A stretch of 35,723 bases of DNA from Darksidea phi (lineage: Eukaryota; Ascomycota; Dothideomycetes; Pleosporales; Lentitheciaceae). The notes under the pieces were generated by a model that saw only the letters and a list, made by a program, of their open reading frames with translations, was not told the DNA's origin and ran no database searches. Below are positions 33,548 through 35,723 of the stretch, in pieces. Within the stretch, counting starts at the first letter, position 1. Every line of letters starts with the position of its first letter. Location of the stretch: the NCBI GenBank assembly GCA_030770425.1, contig JASJFT010000304.1, positions 1-35,723 of the forward strand, read 5' to 3'. A program made the translations under genes and the position numbers.

Positions 33548-33692
33548 AAGAAGAAGAAGAAGAAGAGAAAGAGTCTTATTAGATATTCTTCTTATTCTTC
33601 TTAAAGCTTATTTTTCTCTTAGTAGTATTATATAGTTTATCGACTATATATCTTAAGAGTATTAACCTAGTATTCTTAATACTAAAGTTCTA
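33548..33692. repeat. Diverged repeat Q, copy 2 (possible LTR end)
   Basis: It has the same block order as 20405-20556: a GAA-trinucleotide run, TTATTAGA, CTTATTCTTCTTAAA, TCTCTTAGTAGTATTATATA, ACCTAGTATT and ACTAAAGTTCT. The two copies flank Gypsy-3 in the same orientation, so before that insertion they would have lain about 1 kb apart. Confidence 0.5.
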
Positions 33693-34113
33693 ATATATAA
33701 TATTATATAATCTTTATAATTAGATAGTCTTAGAATCTAAAATAGAAAATATATCTCGTTCTTAAAGGATAGTCTTAAGCTCTCTTTTAAATACGCGATT
33801 AACGTAGTTCTAGTAGATAATAATCTAGTCCTAGAAGTCTTTAAGAAAGAATTATATAAAGGTTTAGTCTATTATACTTATTATATATAGATTAGCTAGG
33901 ATATATCTAGTAAATAAATTAAGCTAGATAATATCTTCTATTAAGTTAATAGTAATATCTTTAAGATTAATTCTATTATTTTAATATCTAGAATAGACCT
34001 CTCTCTTTAGTATTACTATTAAGATATATATATTCTAAGAGTATTATTCTTATTCTCTATAGATAGAAGTTATATAGCTCGTTTTAACGCTATAGTTTAA
34101 TTAGTTAGTAATA
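33693..34113. other. Unassigned relic, possibly coding in origin
   Basis: No family was recognised. Around 33778-33890 one forward frame is unusually open for this window (FKYAINVVLVDNNLVLEVFK and onward to KGLVYYTYY), which might be an RIP-damaged protein. If the Q repeat is an LTR end, this would be the leader and gag of that element. I cannot support a function. Confidence 0.3.
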
Positions 34114-34115
34114 TA

Positions 34116-34539
34116 TTTTATAAGCGAGCCGTCTATATAAGCGAGCCGTCTATCCTAAAATATATTAAAAAACCCGAATTTTAATCTTAAATATCTTAAT
34201 AACTACTTTATAATAATATCTAAAAATTTATATATAAGCTCTTATATATATAATATAATATCTATTAAAATATTAGAGTATATAGCCTAGTAGCTATTAA
34301 AATATTTAGATATATAAAGTTTAGGGGCTAAAAGATTAGCTATTTCTAAATATCTCTATATCTACTAGGCTATACGCTCTAATATTTTAATAGATACTAT
34401 ATTATATATATAAGAGCTTATATTTAAATTTTTAGATATTATTATAAAGTAGTTATTAAGATATTTAAGATTAAAATTCGGGTTTTTTAGTATATTTTAG
34501 GGTAGATGGCTTATTTATATAGACAGCTCGCTTATAAAA
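34116..34539. mobile_element. Foldback / MITE-like element with 195-bp inverted arms
   Basis: The arms at about 34116-34310 and 34345-34539 are reverse complements with only a few mismatches, separated by a loop of about 34 bp. Each arm begins TTTTATAAGCGAGC and carries two 17-bp subterminal direct repeats of the type ATAAGCGAGCCGTCTAT (34120-34136 and 34137-34153, exact tandem; right-arm versions at 34502-34518 and 34519-34535). TA on both sides (34114-34115 and 34540-34541) fits a TA target duplication, as in Tc1/mariner or Fot1/pogo-type elements. There is no transposase, so it would be non-autonomous. The right arm keeps TG at 34507 and CA at 34524. A dispersed hairpin family is the best reading; the superfamily is inference. 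Confidence 0.8.
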
Positions 34540-34541
34540 TA

Positions 34542-34933
34542 CGTTATTACTTTTATATTTATACGATAGTAGGAAGAAGAGAGTTAATAGATAGATTATA
34601 AACTTACGTTCGTATAATAGTTATTAGTATAGTAGCTATACTATTATATTCTTATTATATAAAAGTAGATAGTATATTTATTAATTTATTAGCTATCTTT
34701 CTTCGTATAAAAGAAGCTAATCTCCTTTTCTATATAGACGTATAAGATAGAGTTAGTATATAGTACTCGTTAATTCTATCTCTACTTTCTATATAGAATA
34801 GATATAAAATAGATTTCTAGATAGCTCTAAAGATTTTTATCTTTACTTTTACTAATTTATAATCTTACTATATAGGGTAGAAGCTTATTATAGTAATTTA
34901 GTAGCTTCTATTATATAATTTAATTACTAATTA
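34542..34933. other. Unassigned AT-rich stretch
   Basis: No gene or repeat partner was found. It contains pyrimidine-rich runs on the + strand around 34690-34860. It is contiguous with 33693-34113 once the foldback element is removed. Confidence 0.45.
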
Positions 34934-35225
34934 GTATTAAATAGCCTATAATTTATAAAAATAGACTATAGAGATTTAACTAAGTTAATAGCTAGATAGA
35001 TATACGTATATATAAAATAAAGATAATAAAATAATTTAATTTAAATAGTAATTTATAGTTTTTTTTTTAAGAAACTTTAGATAGAAGTTCCTTTTTATCT
35101 AAAAGAATCGTATAATAACCTATATATAGCGAATTACTAAGTAGACTATTCGTACGTATAATTTACGCGCGAACGTACGTAATTAATTATATAAGATTAG
35201 TACTAGAACTTAGTAAATAAATATT
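34934..35225. repeat. Dispersed repeat R, copy 2
   Basis: Direct-orientation match to 6646-6955, about 28.3 kb away. Copy 2 retains a CG-rich patch, TTTACGCGCGAACGTACG (about 35161-35178), which is A/T in copy 1 (6889 onward), a clear example of differential RIP. Its end joins the satellite array without a gap. Confidence 0.8.
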
Positions 35226-35723
35226 AAGAGTAATTTCTTTTATAATAAATTCTAAAAGTCTATTATACTACCTATATAATTACTATAGCTAGAGCTAAAA
35301 GTATCTTTAGCTTGGACGAGCTCCGGTTAATCTAGATATTATAGTACGGGGCGTTACTAATAAGGCTAATAGTAAGAGCTAAGAGTAATCTCTTTTAAGA
35401 TAACTTTAATAGCCTATCGTACTATCTATATAACCGCTATAGCTAGAGCTAAAAGCGCCCTTAGCTTAAATAAGCTCTAGTTAATCTAGATATTATAGTA
35501 GGGGGTATTATTAATAAGGCTAATAGTAGAAGCTAAGAGTAATTTCTTTTAAGATAAATCCTAATAGCCTATTATACTATCTATATAACCGCTATAGCTA
35601 AAGCTAAAAGCGCCTTTAGCTTAGATAAGCTCCGGTTAATCTAGGTATTATAGCGCGGGGTATTACTAATAAGACTAATAGTAGAAGCTAAGAGTAATTT
35701 CTTTTAAGATAAATTCTAATAGC
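35226..35723. repeat. Tandem satellite, unit about 155 bp, running out of the window
   Basis: Units begin AAGAGTAATYTCTTTTA at 35226, 35381, 35535 and 35690, so the period is 154-155 bp, with three full units and a fourth cut by the window end. Each unit holds CTATATAA-Y-ACTATAGCT, then AGAGCTAAAAG-RYC-TTTAGCT, a small hairpin (GCTAAA / TTTAGC arms), then AAGCTC-GGTTAATCTAG, a G-run (RCGGGG or AGGGGG) and ATTA-TAATAAG. Unit differences are mostly transitions. It is more GC-rich than its surroundings. No coding sequence was recognised. It may be a centromeric or subtelomeric satellite or an element-internal tandem array; the window cannot decide. Confidence 0.9.

Larger units (their letters stand above)
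1..35723. other. RIP-saturated AT-rich heterochromatin block
   Basis: The whole window is depleted of CpA and TpG on both strands while CpG, CpT and ApG remain common. TpA is extremely abundant and GC is roughly a quarter. This is the known signature of repeat-induced point mutation in Pezizomycotina, which changes CpA to TpA in duplicated DNA. The effect covers the retroelements and also the stretches between them, so the spacers are probably repeats too, or have been hit by leakage of RIP. Strand composition tracks element orientation: + strand elements look rich in A and G, - strand elements rich in T and C, because the sense strand of these retroelements is purine-rich. No intact reading frame of gene length should exist here. 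Confidence 0.95.

Noticed and set aside
34114..34541. Long hairpin as a transcription terminator or small-RNA precursor gene.
   Set aside because: The TA flanks, subterminal repeats and near-identical arms are better explained by a foldback transposon; no gene lies upstream. Small-RNA production from it cannot be excluded but is not visible in sequence.
6646..35225. A single 28-kb giant mobile element (Starship-like) bounded by the R repeats.
   Set aside because: The content is fully accounted for by four separately bounded retroelements plus small remnants; no tyrosine recombinase/DUF3435 captain or cargo gene is visible.
1..35723. Reading the many TAA/TAG codons as glutamine (ciliate-type code) to obtain long open frames.
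   Set aside because: Stops also occupy Trp positions, Cys and His positions read Tyr, and CA/TG are missing on both strands including non-coding LTRs. RIP explains all of this; a recoded genome does not.
1..35723. A naturally AT-rich genome (for example apicomplexan or slime mould).
   Set aside because: Low GC alone would not remove CpA and TpG selectively while sparing CpG, CpT and ApG.
1..35723. Bacterial or phage origin, CRISPR array or defence island.
   Set aside because: No spacer-repeat structure or prokaryotic gene organisation is present; all recognisable proteins are eukaryotic LTR-retrotransposon domains.
1..35723. tRNA, rRNA or other structured RNA genes.
   Set aside because: No tRNA B-box-like GGTTCGAATCC or rRNA core segments were seen on either strand; the primer-site resemblance to tRNA-Met is only 11 bases.

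Overview
The window is almost certainly a gene-free, AT-rich block from a filamentous ascomycete (Pezizomycotina) genome. It has been mutated to near saturation by repeat-induced point mutation (RIP). GC is roughly a quarter. CpA and TpG are nearly absent on both strands: I count about 30 by eye, against the few thousand expected for this composition. CpG survives. Every recognisable protein is a retrotransposon protein full of TAA/TAG stops, with the substitutions RIP predicts (Cys and His to Tyr, Gln and Trp to stop, Met to Ile). Only eight ATG triplets were found on the two strands together, so no working gene is expected.

Layout. 1 to about 5450: a Ty3/gypsy chromovirus (called Gypsy-1 here), + strand, cut by the window edge; gag, protease, RT, RNase H, integrase and chromodomain are recognisable. 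About 5450-7338: its possible tail, a GAAGTTA/ACT-rich simple repeat, and copy 1 of a dispersed repeat of about 300 bp (R). 7344-19894: Ty1/copia element Copia-2 on the - strand (251-bp LTRs, TSD ATTCT). It is split by Gypsy-2 (11336-18332, + strand, 439-bp LTRs, TSD GTAAG). 19895-20571: spacer. 20577-33159: Gypsy-3, same family as Gypsy-2, on the - strand (441-bp LTRs, TSD GATTT). Its 5' LTR is split by Copia-1 (27433-33007, + strand, LTRs of 249 and 250 bp, TSD AATTT). 33165-34113: unassigned sequence. 34116-34539: a foldback/MITE-like element with 195-bp inverted arms. About 34934-35225: copy 2 of R. 35226 to the end: a tandem array of a unit of about 155 bp that runs out of the window.

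The four nested elements have mutually consistent boundaries. LTR pairs match in length, each insertion has a perfect 5-bp target duplication, and removing Copia-1 restores a 441-bp LTR identical in length to its partner. The two families are nested in both directions (gypsy in copia, copia in gypsy), so both were active in the same period. LTR pairs differ essentially only by transitions, many of them paired CG/TA exchanges, which points to RIP rather than slow drift. Biologically this is a transposon graveyard: an AT isochore, pericentromeric or subtelomeric heterochromatin. I found no host gene, RNA gene, defence system or CRISPR, and nothing I would call a new functional system. The most unusual signals are the completeness of the dinucleotide erasure, the CG-to-TA double changes, the foldback element with 17-bp subterminal repeats, and the 155-bp satellite at the right edge. 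Element names are labels made for this annotation. The dinucleotide counts were made by eye.
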